Source of the DNA: Klebsiella pneumoniae
GTDB lineage: Bacteria; Pseudomonadota; Gammaproteobacteria; Ga0077536
Assembly (NCBI GenBank): GCA_945861225.1
Contig: CAMATU010000017.1
Span: forward strand, 1 to 35,711
DNA: 35,711 nucleotides
Reading direction: 5' to 3'
Below, one piece after another: positions 28,579-35,711 of this stretch (within the stretch, counting starts at the first letter, position 1; every line of letters begins with the position of its first letter). The position numbers and the translations under genes are program-made. The notes beneath the pieces are model-generated. The model saw only the letters and a program-made list of their open reading frames with translations, searched no databases and had not been told where the DNA came from.

Positions 28579-29751
28579 TCAACCCTGCGCCCGCGTCTCC
28601 AGCATCGCGACCGCCGGCAAGGTCTTCCCTTCGAGATATTCGAGAAACGCGCCGCCGGCAGTTGAGATGTACGACACCTGCTCGGTGATGCCGTACTTCG
28701 CGATCGCGGCCAGGGTATCCCCGCCGCCGGCAATCGAAAACGCGTTAGAGGCGGCGATTGCTGTCGCCAGAGTCTGCGTGCCGCCGCCGAATTGATCAAA
28801 CTCGAACACCCCCAGCGGTCCGTTCCAGACAATAGTGCCGGCCGCTTTCAGCAGCTCGGCGAAGTGCTGCGCGGTGACCGGCCCGACGTCCATGATTAAG
28901 TCATCCGCCGCCACGGTGGTCGCGGCTTTGGTGACCGCCGAGGTGGTGTCTTTAAATTCTTTGCCGCACACCACATCGCTTGGAATCGGTACCGCTGCGC
29001 CGCGCGCCTTGGCGCGCGCGATGATTCGCGCGGCGGTGTCCACCATGTCGTCTTCGCACAGGGATTTGCCAATGGGCAGCCCTGCCGCCTTCATGAAGGT
29101 GTTGGCAATGCCACCGCCCACGATGAGCTGATCGACCTTGTTCACCAGGGACTCGAGCAATTCGAGCTTGGTGGAGACTTTGGAACCGCCAACCACGGCG
29201 ACCAGCGGTCGTTTGGGCGCGTGCAGCGCTTGTTTGAGCGCGTCGATCTCGCGCTTCATCAATGGGCCCGCGCAGGCCACTTGCGCGAATTTGGCGACGC
29301 CATGGGTAGAAGCCTGGGCGCGGTGCGCGGTCGCAAAGGCATCATTCACATAGATATCGCACAGCGCCGCCATCTTGCGCGCGAGCCCGTCATCGTCTTT
29401 TTCTTCACCGCTTTGAAAGCGCACATTTTCCAGCAGCACGCACTCGCCGGGCGCGCACTCCACACCATTGATCCAATCCCTGACCAGCCGCACGGGCTGA
29501 CCGAGCAGCCTGGTGAGCGCGGCGGCGACCGGCGCCAACGAACTCGCGGCATCGAACACACCTTCCCGCGGCCGCCCGAGATGCGACATCACGAGGACCC
29601 GGGCCTTGGCAGCCAACGCCAGCTGCAAAGTCGGCAGACCGGCGCGCAGTCGGGTGTCATCGGCGATTTCGCCGTGCTTGAGCGGCACATTGAAATCCTC
29701 GCGGATCAACACCCGTTTGCCAGCCAACGCCTGACTTTCCATGCTCAACAT
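28579..29751 (-). CDS. pgk: Phosphoglycerate kinase
   Basis: A 390-residue enzyme interconverting 1,3-bisphosphoglycerate and 3-phosphoglycerate with ADP/ATP in glycolysis, gluconeogenesis or the Calvin cycle. Visible hallmarks are [74 protein letters not shown] and the C-terminal [17 protein letters not shown]. The ATG at 29751 is preceded by AAAGGG and lies 4 bases after the gap stop; a second ATG 3 codons in is an alternative. It is third in tkt-gap-pgk. Genes often found next in this operon (pyruvate kinase, fructose-bisphosphate aldolase) are not here. Confidence 0.97.
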   Translation of the reverse strand: MLSMESQALAGKRVLIREDFNVPLKHGEIADDTRLRAGLPTLQLALAAKARVLVMSHLGRPREGVFDAASSLAPVAAALTRLLGQPVRLVRDWINGVECAPGECVLLENVRFQSGEEKDDDGLARKMAALCDIYVNDAFATAHRAQASTHGVAKFAQVACAGPLMKREIDALKQALHAPKRPLVAVVGGSKVSTKLELLESLVNKVDQLIVGGGIANTFMKAAGLPIGKSLCEDDMVDTAARIIARAKARGAAVPIPSDVVCGKEFKDTTSAVTKAATTVAADDLIMDVGPVTAQHFAELLKAAGTIVWNGPLGVFEFDQFGGGTQTLATAIAASNAFSIAGGGDTLAAIAKYGITEQVSYISTAGGAFLEYLEGKTLPAVAMLETRAQG

Positions 29752-29755
29752 GCGA

Positions 29756-30772
29756 TCACCCTTTGGCGTTCATCAACGCGATGGCGGTATCTAGCATGCG
29801 ATTGGAGAAACCCCATTCGTTGTCGTACCAGGCCATCACCTTCACCAGCCTGCCGCCGATCACCTTCGTTTCCGAGGCTTCAAAAATCGACGAATAGGGA
29901 TTGTGGTTGAAATCGATGGACACCAAGGGCAATTCGTTCACCATCAAAATGCCTTTGAGATCGCCCGCCGCCGCCTCGTGCATGATGGCCGTGATTTCCT
30001 TTTTATCCGTGGCACGGTTCGCGATGAAGGTGAGATCGACCAACGAGACATTGATCGTTGGCACCCGCACGGCCAGACCGTCGAGCTTGCCGGCGAGGTC
30101 CGGCAGGACCAGACCCACCGCCGCTGCGGCCCCCGTTTTGGTCGGGATCATCGACTGCGTGGCCGAGCGCGCGCGGCGCAAATCGCTGTGGTACACATCG
30201 GTCAGTACCTGGTCGTTGGTATAGGCGTGAATGGTAGTCATGAGGCCCGACTCCACGCCGATTTTCTCGTGCAGCGGTTTCACCAACGGCGCCAGACAAT
30301 TGGTGGTGCAGGACGCATTGGAAATCACGCTGTCACTGGCTTTAAGCGTGTGGTGGTTCACGCCGTAGACAATGGTCGCATCCACCTGATCACTCGCCGG
30401 TGCTGAGATGATCACTTTCTTCGCACCACCTTTGAGATGCAGCGCAGCCTTCTCGCGTTTGGTGAACAAGCCCGTGCATTCCATCACCACATCCACTTTC
30501 AAATCCGCCCATGGCAATTTGGCAGGATCGCGCTCGGCCAGCACCTTGATGCGCTGACCATTCACCACCATGCTGTCGCCTTCGACTGCGACGGTGCCAG
30601 GAAAGGGACCATGCGCCGAATCGTACTTGGTCAGATGCGCATTGGTGTTGGCGTCGCCGAGATCATTCAGGGCGACAATCTCCAACTCCTGCGTGCGGCC
30701 TGTTTCAAAGAGCGCGCGCAAGACGTTGCGCCCGATGCGGCCGTAACCATTGATACCCACCCGAATCGTCAT
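29756..30772 (-). CDS. gap: Glyceraldehyde-3-phosphate dehydrogenase (type I)
   Basis: A 338-residue tetrameric dehydrogenase. The NAD-binding motif is [14 protein letters not shown] at 7-20, the catalytic Cys155 is in SNASCTTNC, His182 is in [10 protein letters not shown], and [12 protein letters not shown] is near the C-terminus. [19 protein letters not shown] resembles the Gap class found in cbb-type and tkt-gap-pgk operons. Cofactor preference (NAD or NADP) is not settled by eye. The start ATG has a strong AGGAG site. It lies between tkt (65 bases upstream) and pgk (4 bases downstream). Confidence 0.96.
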   Translation of the reverse strand: MTIRVGINGYGRIGRNVLRALFETGRTQELEIVALNDLGDANTNAHLTKYDSAHGPFPGTVAVEGDSMVVNGQRIKVLAERDPAKLPWADLKVDVVMECTGLFTKREKAALHLKGGAKKVIISAPASDQVDATIVYGVNHHTLKASDSVISNASCTTNCLAPLVKPLHEKIGVESGLMTTIHAYTNDQVLTDVYHSDLRRARSATQSMIPTKTGAAAAVGLVLPDLAGKLDGLAVRVPTINVSLVDLTFIANRATDKKEITAIMHEAAAGDLKGILMVNELPLVSIDFNHNPYSSIFEASETKVIGGRLVKVMAWYDNEWGFSNRMLDTAIALMNAKG

Positions 30773-30837
30773 CGTTTCTCTCCTAATCCTGTCTGATCTT
30801 TAAGTTGTGCCGGTAGCTGAATTACCTTAGGTGGAAA

Positions 30838-32859
30838 TCATCCCTGCAAATATGATCCAAGTCGTGTTTGCAATTGATCGACCGTGAAGCCGAAATGTTT
30901 GAACAGATCCGGCGCGGGTGCCGAGGCCCCGAAGCTGTCCAGCCCAATCACCAGACCATCGAGACCGACGAAGCGATACCAGTAATCGGTGATGCCGGCT
31001 TCGATCGCCACTCTGCGGCGACAAGCATCCGGCAGCACGCTCGCGCGATAGGCGGGATCCTGGGCGAGGAATAAGGTTGGACAGGGCATGGACACCACAC
31101 GAATGCTGGCGCCTTCCGCGTTCAGCGCGCGGGCGGTAGCCATTGCGAGTTCGAGCTCGGATCCGGTGGCAATCAAAATTGCCTGTGGCGTGCCGCGGGG
31201 CTCCAGCAGCACATATCCGCCGCGCGCAATTCCCGCAACCTGCGTTAGTGTTCGCGGCTGCGGCGGCAGGCCCTGTCGGGTAAGCAGGAGACAGGTCGGT
31301 CCGTGCGTATTCTCCACGGCGGCGGCCCACGCGACGGCGGTTTCCGCCGCGTCACCCGGCCGCCAGACGGTGCAATTCGGGATCGCGCGCAAGGTCCCTG
31401 CATGTTCAATCGGTTGGTGCGTGGGGCCATCTTCACCGAGGCCGATGGAATCGTGGGTGAACACATAAATCGCGCGCAGTCCCATCAAACATGCCATGCG
31501 AATGGCATTGCGCGCGTAATCGGAGAACACCAGGAACGTGCCGCCATAGGGAATGAAGCCGCCATGCAGCGCGAGGCCGTTCATGATGGCCGTCATCGCG
31601 AATTCGCGTACGCCGTAGTTCAGGTAATTGCCGTGCGGGGTCTCGCGAGTGTGCGTGATGCAGCCCTTCCAGTGCGTGAGATTGGATTCACTGAGATCGG
31701 CCGAGCCACCAATGAATTCCGGCAGCAGCGGGCCAATTTTCTCGAGCGCGAGTTGCGAAGATTTGCGCGTGGCGTTCGCCGCTGTCACCCCTTGGAGCTC
31801 TTCCAGCATGGCCGCCTTGGTCGTGGTCCAAGCCATCGGCAAGATGCCCGCTGTGCGCCGCGTAAATTCGGCGGCCAGCGCGGGATGTGTGGCCTGATAG
31901 CTTCGAAACAGCACCTGCCATGCGGCTTCGAGGGCCGCGCCAGCGGCGCGGCAATCCCAGGCCGCCAGGATTGCGGGCGGGATCTCGAAGGCGGGATATG
32001 GCCAGCCGAGTTGCTCACGCGCCAAGGCAACTTCTGCCACGCCGAGCGGTGCACCATGGGCACTCGACTTACCCTGCTTGTTGGGTGAGCCGAAGCCGAT
32101 CACGGTGCGGCAGCAGATCAACGTGGGCTGGTGGCGCTCCGCACGCGCGGCGCTCAGCGCGACCGCTACAGCCGCAGCATCATGACCATCCACTTTTTCG
32201 ATCACCTGCCAACCGTAAGCGCGAAAGCGTGCGGCAGTGTCGTCGGTGAACCAGCCGGCGACATCGCCATCGATTGAAATCTGGTTGTCGTCGTACAACG
32301 CGATCAACTTGCCAAGACCGAGCGTGCCGGCCAACGAACAGGCTTCGTGCGAAAGACCTTCCATCAGGCAGCCATCGCCGAGCGCGACATAGGTGTGGTG
32401 ATCGACGAGCGGGAAGCCCTCGCGATTGAACTGCGCGGCCAGCGCGCGTTCCGCGATCGCCATCCCGACCGCATTGGCGAGGCCCTGCGCTAAGGGACCG
32501 GTGGTGGTCTCGACACCAGGCGTATGACCAAACTCGGGATGCCCGGGCGTTTTCGAATGCAGCTGACGAAAATTCCGCAATTCGCTGAGCGGCAGCGCAT
32601 AACCCGTGAGGTGCAACAGCGAATACAACAACATCGAGCCGTGACCGTTCGAGAGCACGAAACGATCGCGATTGGGCCACGCCGGATTCGCCGGATTGTG
32701 GCGCAGAGCCCCACGCCACAGGACTTCCATGATATCGGCCATGCCCATCGGGGCACCCGGGTGACCAGAATTCGCCGCTTGCACGGCATCCATGCTGAGC
32801 GCGCGGATGGCGTTGGCGAGTTGACGGCGAGTGGGCGTGGGCGCGGCCGGGTTGGTCAT
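30838..32859 (-). CDS. tkt: Transketolase
   Basis: A 673-residue thiamine-diphosphate enzyme that moves two-carbon units between ketose and aldose phosphates in the pentose phosphate and Calvin pathways. Typical segments are [16 protein letters not shown] (His33), [47 protein letters not shown], the ThDP/metal motif [16 protein letters not shown] with [14 protein letters not shown], and the C-terminal-half segments TLLxF-like [30 protein letters not shown] and SFGASAP. It leads tkt-gap-pgk. No RuBisCO or phosphoribulokinase is visible, so a carbon-fixation role cannot be claimed. Confidence 0.97.
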   Translation of the reverse strand: MTNPAAPTPTRRQLANAIRALSMDAVQAANSGHPGAPMGMADIMEVLWRGALRHNPANPAWPNRDRFVLSNGHGSMLLYSLLHLTGYALPLSELRNFRQLHSKTPGHPEFGHTPGVETTTGPLAQGLANAVGMAIAERALAAQFNREGFPLVDHHTYVALGDGCLMEGLSHEACSLAGTLGLGKLIALYDDNQISIDGDVAGWFTDDTAARFRAYGWQVIEKVDGHDAAAVAVALSAARAERHQPTLICCRTVIGFGSPNKQGKSSAHGAPLGVAEVALAREQLGWPYPAFEIPPAILAAWDCRAAGAALEAAWQVLFRSYQATHPALAAEFTRRTAGILPMAWTTTKAAMLEELQGVTAANATRKSSQLALEKIGPLLPEFIGGSADLSESNLTHWKGCITHTRETPHGNYLNYGVREFAMTAIMNGLALHGGFIPYGGTFLVFSDYARNAIRMACLMGLRAIYVFTHDSIGLGEDGPTHQPIEHAGTLRAIPNCTVWRPGDAAETAVAWAAAVENTHGPTCLLLTRQGLPPQPRTLTQVAGIARGGYVLLEPRGTPQAILIATGSELELAMATARALNAEGASIRVVSMPCPTLFLAQDPAYRASVLPDACRRRVAIEAGITDYWYRFVGLDGLVIGLDSFGASAPAPDLFKHFGFTVDQLQTRLGSYLQG

Positions 32860-32936
32860 GCTGGTATCGCTTTGGTCGTTGGTTGGCAGGGCGCCCGCAC
32901 GCGCAAGCTCGGCGGGGCCTGCATTCTAGAGCCGGA

Positions 32937-32959
32937 GGGAACAGATTTAAATCTGTCCC
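32937..32959. repeat. Short palindrome abutting MITE-like copy 3
   Basis: GGGAACAGATTT and AAATCTGTCCC pair over 11 bases with one bulged base. Its end touches the left terminus of the repeat at 32960. ATCTGTC from this palindrome (32951-32957) recurs directly after the right terminus (33162-33168), which may be a target duplication or part of a longer terminal repeat. Confidence 0.65.
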
Positions 32960-33161
32960 GAATGGCACTTACTTAAGGCACATGCCAAGGCTAAGCCACA
33001 GGCGTTTCGATCTTCTAACCGTAGGAGCGGCTTTAGCCGCGAACAGCGCTGAATCGCCCATCGCGGCTAAAGCCGCTCCTACTAAAATGCCTGCTTGGCC
33101 GGGCGTGTCTTCCTGGCGACGCTTAGACCAATGCTTTTTCTCTTAAAGTTAAGTGCCATTC
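32960..33161 (+). repeat. MITE-like dispersed repeat, copy 3
   Basis: A 202-bp element starting GAATGGCACTTACTTAAGG and ending CTTAAAGTTAAGTGCCATTC. The termini are inverted repeats of about 17 bases with one indel. The internal palindrome 33021-33082 pairs GTAGGAGCGGCTTTAGCCGC with GCGGCTAAAGCCGCTCCTAC. Sub-terminal CTAAGCC and GCTTAGACC also face each other, so the whole element could fold back on itself. It holds no gene. It accounts for most of the 343-base gap between tkt and the GGDEF-EAL gene; the remaining ~100 bases upstream of tkt show no clear promoter. Confidence 0.82.
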
Positions 33162-33202
33162 ATCTGTCGCCTTCACTCTACCTTCGCAAGCTTGGCGGTG
33201 AG

Positions 33203-35395
33203 TCAGGCGATGTTCTGCAGGAATCTCACCGGGGGGCTGCCAGTCGCGCGCTCGGAGGCCTCACAGAAGGTCACAAAATCTGCTTCGACCAAGGGGCGGC
33301 TGAAGAGATAACCCTGAAACACCTGGCACCCGCGCTCCACCAGCAGCGCCCACTGCGCGGTGGTTTCCACGCCTTCAGCGACTACCGTCAAGCCGAGATT
33401 CTCACCCAGGGTCAGCAAGGTGGCGATGATCGCGCTTTTGGTGCGGTCATGTTCAACATTAGTGATAAAGGAACGATCAATCTTTAGTTGTTGCAGCGGC
33501 AGTTGGGTGAGATAGGACAAAGACGAGTAGCCGACGCCAAAATCGTCGATCGAAAACGACACGCCAGCACCACGCAATTGTTCCATCTTGATGATGATGT
33601 CTTCCACCCGATCCGCCACTGCGGTTTCTGTCAACTCAAGCGTGAGTGCGCCGCGCGGCACCCCCGCCTTTGCAAGTGCCTCTATGACCTCCGGCACGAA
33701 GCGTGGCGAATTGAACTGGCGTTGACTGACATTCACCGCCAAATGATTACCGGCGGCAAGCCCAGCGCGATCCCAGCGCTCAAGCGCCGCGAGGGCTTCC
33801 TTGATCGCCCACAGACCAAGCTCATCGATCAGCCCGGATTCCTCTGCAATGGGGATGAAGTGCGCCGGTAGCACCGGGCCGACGCTAGCATTGGTCCAGC
33901 GCATCAACGCTTCTGCGCCAACCAATTTTCCTCTGGCATCGACCTGCGGCTGGTAATGCAGGCTCAACTCCTGTCGCTCGATTGCACCGCGCAATAGCGA
34001 TTCGAGGCGCAGTCGTTGTTCGGCTTGTGCCAACAGCGCAGGGTCGAAGAAAAACACCGTGTTGCGGCCTTCCGCTTTGCCGCGATACATCGCCGCATCG
34101 GCCATTTTGAGCAACTGCTCGGTGCTATCGTGATGTTCTGGAAATATCGCAATGCCGATCGTCGAAGTCACGAAGTGTTCATCGCCTTCAAGTACAAAGG
34201 GTCGCAACAGTTCGCTCCGCACCTTGAGCGCGACCGCGCGTGCTTGCTGCGCGCAATGTTGAGGGTCCAACGAAAGATCGCCCAGCATGATCACGAACTC
34301 GTCGCCGCCAATGCGCGCCACCACATCCCCCTGGCGCAGTAACGCCTTAATGCGGGCGCTCGCCTCGATCAGCAACAAATCGCCCACCGAATGACCGAGG
34401 GTGTCGTTGATTTTCTTGAAATGGTCGAGATCAAGATAGAGCAGCGCGCCGGCCGCCTCGCGGCGCTGGGCCAGCGCTACGGCGGCATCGAGGCGCTCTT
34501 TGAGGTAGCGTCGGTTTGGCAGTTGCGTCAACGGATCGAAATACGCGAGTTGCTCGATCTCGTCCTCGGCGCGTCTGCGCGCGGTGACATCCTGGGTCAT
34601 GCCCAGGATCCCCATGATGCGGCCGTCCAGACCTCGAAACGGCACCTTGTGTTTCTCGACCCAGATCTCTTTGCTGCTATTGCTGTGCAACCGATCCTCG
34701 GTCGTGATGTGCGTGTGATGGCCAGCCAGGATCGCTTGATCTTCGCGGCCCAGACGGCTGGCCAATTCGCGCCACGGCAGATCTGAATCGGTCAGTCCGA
34801 CGATTTGCGCGGGGTCGCCAAGATTCGCCAACGCGGCAAAGGTCTTGTTACAGCCCAGGTAGCGCGAATGGTGATCCTTCCAGTACACGGCCTGGGGGAT
34901 GGTATCGATCACCGTGCTCAAGAAATGGCGCGCCTGTTGGAGCGCCAGTTCGGTGGTTTTCAGGGAAGTCACGTCGGTATGCGAGCCCAGCAGACGGCTG
35001 GCCCTGCCGCGCGCATCACGCGCGACCGTTTTACCTCGCAGTTGCACCCAGCGGACCTTTTTGTCCGGCAGATGCAGGCGCACTTCCTCTTCAAAAATCG
35101 CTGTTCGGCCGCCTAGATAATCAACCAGTGCTCGCCGCAGAAGGCGGCGGTCCAATGGCTCGAGTTGCGCCCAGAACGCGGCGCCGGAAGCCGGCACGAG
35201 ATAATCGACGGCGCTTCGTTGCGCTGCTTCCAGGCTGCTCAATTTGCCACTGGCGACATCCCATTCCCAGAAGCCCTGTTGACTGCTGGCGAGCGCGATG
35301 TCGAGCCGTTGCCGATGCGCCAGCAGGTCTTCTACGTGCTGTTCACGCGCCAGCCGGACGCTGCCAGGGGGAATGTCATGTGCCGAGGGTCGCAA
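33203..35395 (-). CDS. PAS-PAS-GGDEF-EAL cyclic-di-GMP turnover protein
   Basis: A 730-residue protein without membrane segments. Two PAS/PAC units occupy about 28-145 and 155-275 (WVQLRGKTVARDARGRASRLLGSHTDVT; GILGMTQDVTARRRAED). The diguanylate cyclase domain (about 283-450) has an intact GGDEF at 363-367 and an inhibitory RxxD site (RQGD, 354-357) exactly five residues upstream. The phosphodiesterase domain (about 465-710) has EAL at 495-497, NVSQRQ, LELTET, DDFGVGYSSL, LKIDRSF and EGVET, so its metal-binding residues look intact. Both activities are therefore possible. The start is a TTG, with an in-frame stop 3 codons upstream, and the protein begins abruptly before the first PAS, so an N-terminal segment may have been lost. 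An IS end lies ~170 bases upstream. Confidence 0.92.
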   Translation of the reverse strand: MRPSAHDIPPGSVRLAREQHVEDLLAHRQRLDIALASSQQGFWEWDVASGKLSSLEAAQRSAVDYLVPASGAAFWAQLEPLDRRLLRRALVDYLGGRTAIFEEEVRLHLPDKKVRWVQLRGKTVARDARGRASRLLGSHTDVTSLKTTELALQQARHFLSTVIDTIPQAVYWKDHHSRYLGCNKTFAALANLGDPAQIVGLTDSDLPWRELASRLGREDQAILAGHHTHITTEDRLHSNSSKEIWVEKHKVPFRGLDGRIMGILGMTQDVTARRRAEDEIEQLAYFDPLTQLPNRRYLKERLDAAVALAQRREAAGALLYLDLDHFKKINDTLGHSVGDLLLIEASARIKALLRQGDVVARIGGDEFVIMLGDLSLDPQHCAQQARAVALKVRSELLRPFVLEGDEHFVTSTIGIAIFPEHHDSTEQLLKMADAAMYRGKAEGRNTVFFFDPALLAQAEQRLRLESLLRGAIERQELSLHYQPQVDARGKLVGAEALMRWTNASVGPVLPAHFIPIAEESGLIDELGLWAIKEALAALERWDRAGLAAGNHLAVNVSQRQFNSPRFVPEVIEALAKAGVPRGALTLELTETAVADRVEDIIIKMEQLRGAGVSFSIDDFGVGYSSLSYLTQLPLQQLKIDRSFITNVEHDRTKSAIIATLLTLGENLGLTVVAEGVETTAQWALLVERGCQVFQGYLFSRPLVEADFVTFCEASERATGSPPVRFLQNIA

Positions 35396-35567
35396 TTCAG
35401 GTCAACTCCGGTCACCGATCGGTTAAGAATCTTGCGGACATCACCGCATCTGTCGTCGCAGAGCCGGCGGCTCCACGCAACGACGAGTACGGATCTAGCG
35501 GCTGCGGCCCGGAGAACTGCAGCCGTGGCCGGCCGCACCACCGAACCGCTCAGGTCCAGCACCTAAG

Positions 35568-35711
35568 GGCCCGTGCCAAAATTACTTGACGAATAGCATA
35601 TAGGCGATCAGGCTCTCGTTTCATGAAAACCGAAAAGCAGATCCGAGCACAGTATCGTTTAATCCGTGGCGCATTGGATGAACGCGGTCGCCGCGAGTGG
35701 GCAGCCTCGGA
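35568..35711 (+). mobile_element. Left end of an ISAzo13-like insertion sequence (cut by window edge)
   Basis: From about 35568 the sequence changes to GGGCCCGTGCCAAAATTACT, which looks like an IS terminus, followed 55 bases later by a transposase-like start codon. The outer boundary is a guess because the right end is outside the window and no terminal repeat can be compared. The preceding stretch 35396-35567 shows no gene on either strand. Confidence 0.45.
35623..35711 (+). CDS. ISAzo13-family-like transposase (N-terminal 29 codons only)
   Basis: An ATG at 35623 opens a frame that runs to the window edge: MKTEKQIRAQYRLIRGALDE, then RGRREWAASE. The spacing and the LDERGRR-WAA-E pattern resemble the first residues of ISAzo13-type (Rhodopirellula-type) transposases, which typically read LxERxRRLxAAxE. 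The DDE catalytic region would lie outside the window. The call rests on this short motif alone. Confidence 0.55.
   Translation, partial: MKTEKQIRAQYRLIRGALDERGRREWAAS

Noticed and set aside
31303..32088. 261-codon plus-strand frame opposite tkt
   Set aside because: Antisense to a conserved transketolase; no recognisable features.
28579..32859. tkt-gap-pgk as part of a Calvin-cycle (cbb) operon
   Set aside because: No RuBisCO, phosphoribulokinase or CbbR gene is in the window, and the same order occurs in heterotrophs, so autotrophy is not supported.

Overview
The window reads as a chromosomal segment of a GC-rich gammaproteobacterium. Gene orders match ones known from Pseudomonas and relatives (pilT/yggS-proC-yggT-metX-metW; radC/coaBC-algC-argB; rpmB-rpmG), but the particular combination and the repeats do not point to one genus. 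I cannot name the species. An aerobic or facultative member of the Chromatiales/Acidiferrobacterales-Xanthomonadales-Pseudomonadales range fits, as an inference.

Layout. 1-4316: the first 36 codons of pilT on the minus strand, then the plus-strand run yggS-proC-yggT-metX-metW (PLP homeostasis, proline, a membrane protein, methionine). 4349-4482: a cluster of three palindromes. 4513-5927: pyrE and a secreted DUF4124-type coiled-coil protein. 6041-11259 (minus): coaBC-algC-argB-slmA, with overlapping genes and a membrane-anchored AlgC. 11294-12702 (plus): radC, then rpmB-rpmG with a clear terminator. 12764-13939 (minus): a membrane fatty-acid desaturase. 14128-17923 (plus): a GldA/GldF/GldG-like ABC system translationally coupled to mutM. 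18055-20606: a small Arg/Asp/His/Tyr-rich secreted protein, divergent from a TraB-family/RsuA-family gene pair. 20711-24496: an MFS transporter divergent from a PAS-type hybrid-like histidine kinase with a degenerate receiver. 24581-28406 (minus): a three-gene catabolic-looking cassette (NicX-like non-haem iron protein, acyl-CoA dehydrogenase-fold protein, acyl-CoA ligase). 28579-32859 (minus): tkt-gap-pgk. 33203-35395 (minus): a PAS-PAS-GGDEF-EAL protein. 35568-35711: the start of an ISAzo13-like insertion sequence cut by the window end.

Most of the window is housekeeping. The unexpected material lies in the intergenic DNA and the 24.6-28.4 kb cassette. Two dispersed palindromic repeat families occur. 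One is a ~201 bp MITE-like element with terminal inverted repeats and an internal GTAGGAGCGGCTTTAGCCGC palindrome (three copies, plus one stand-alone palindrome with the arms swapped). The other is a GTCGGATAA...TTATCCGAC family (five loci), three of which lie exactly between convergent genes and one of which carries compensatory arm changes. The catabolic cassette is bracketed by two loci of the second family. No RNA genes, CRISPR arrays, prophage or defence genes were seen.
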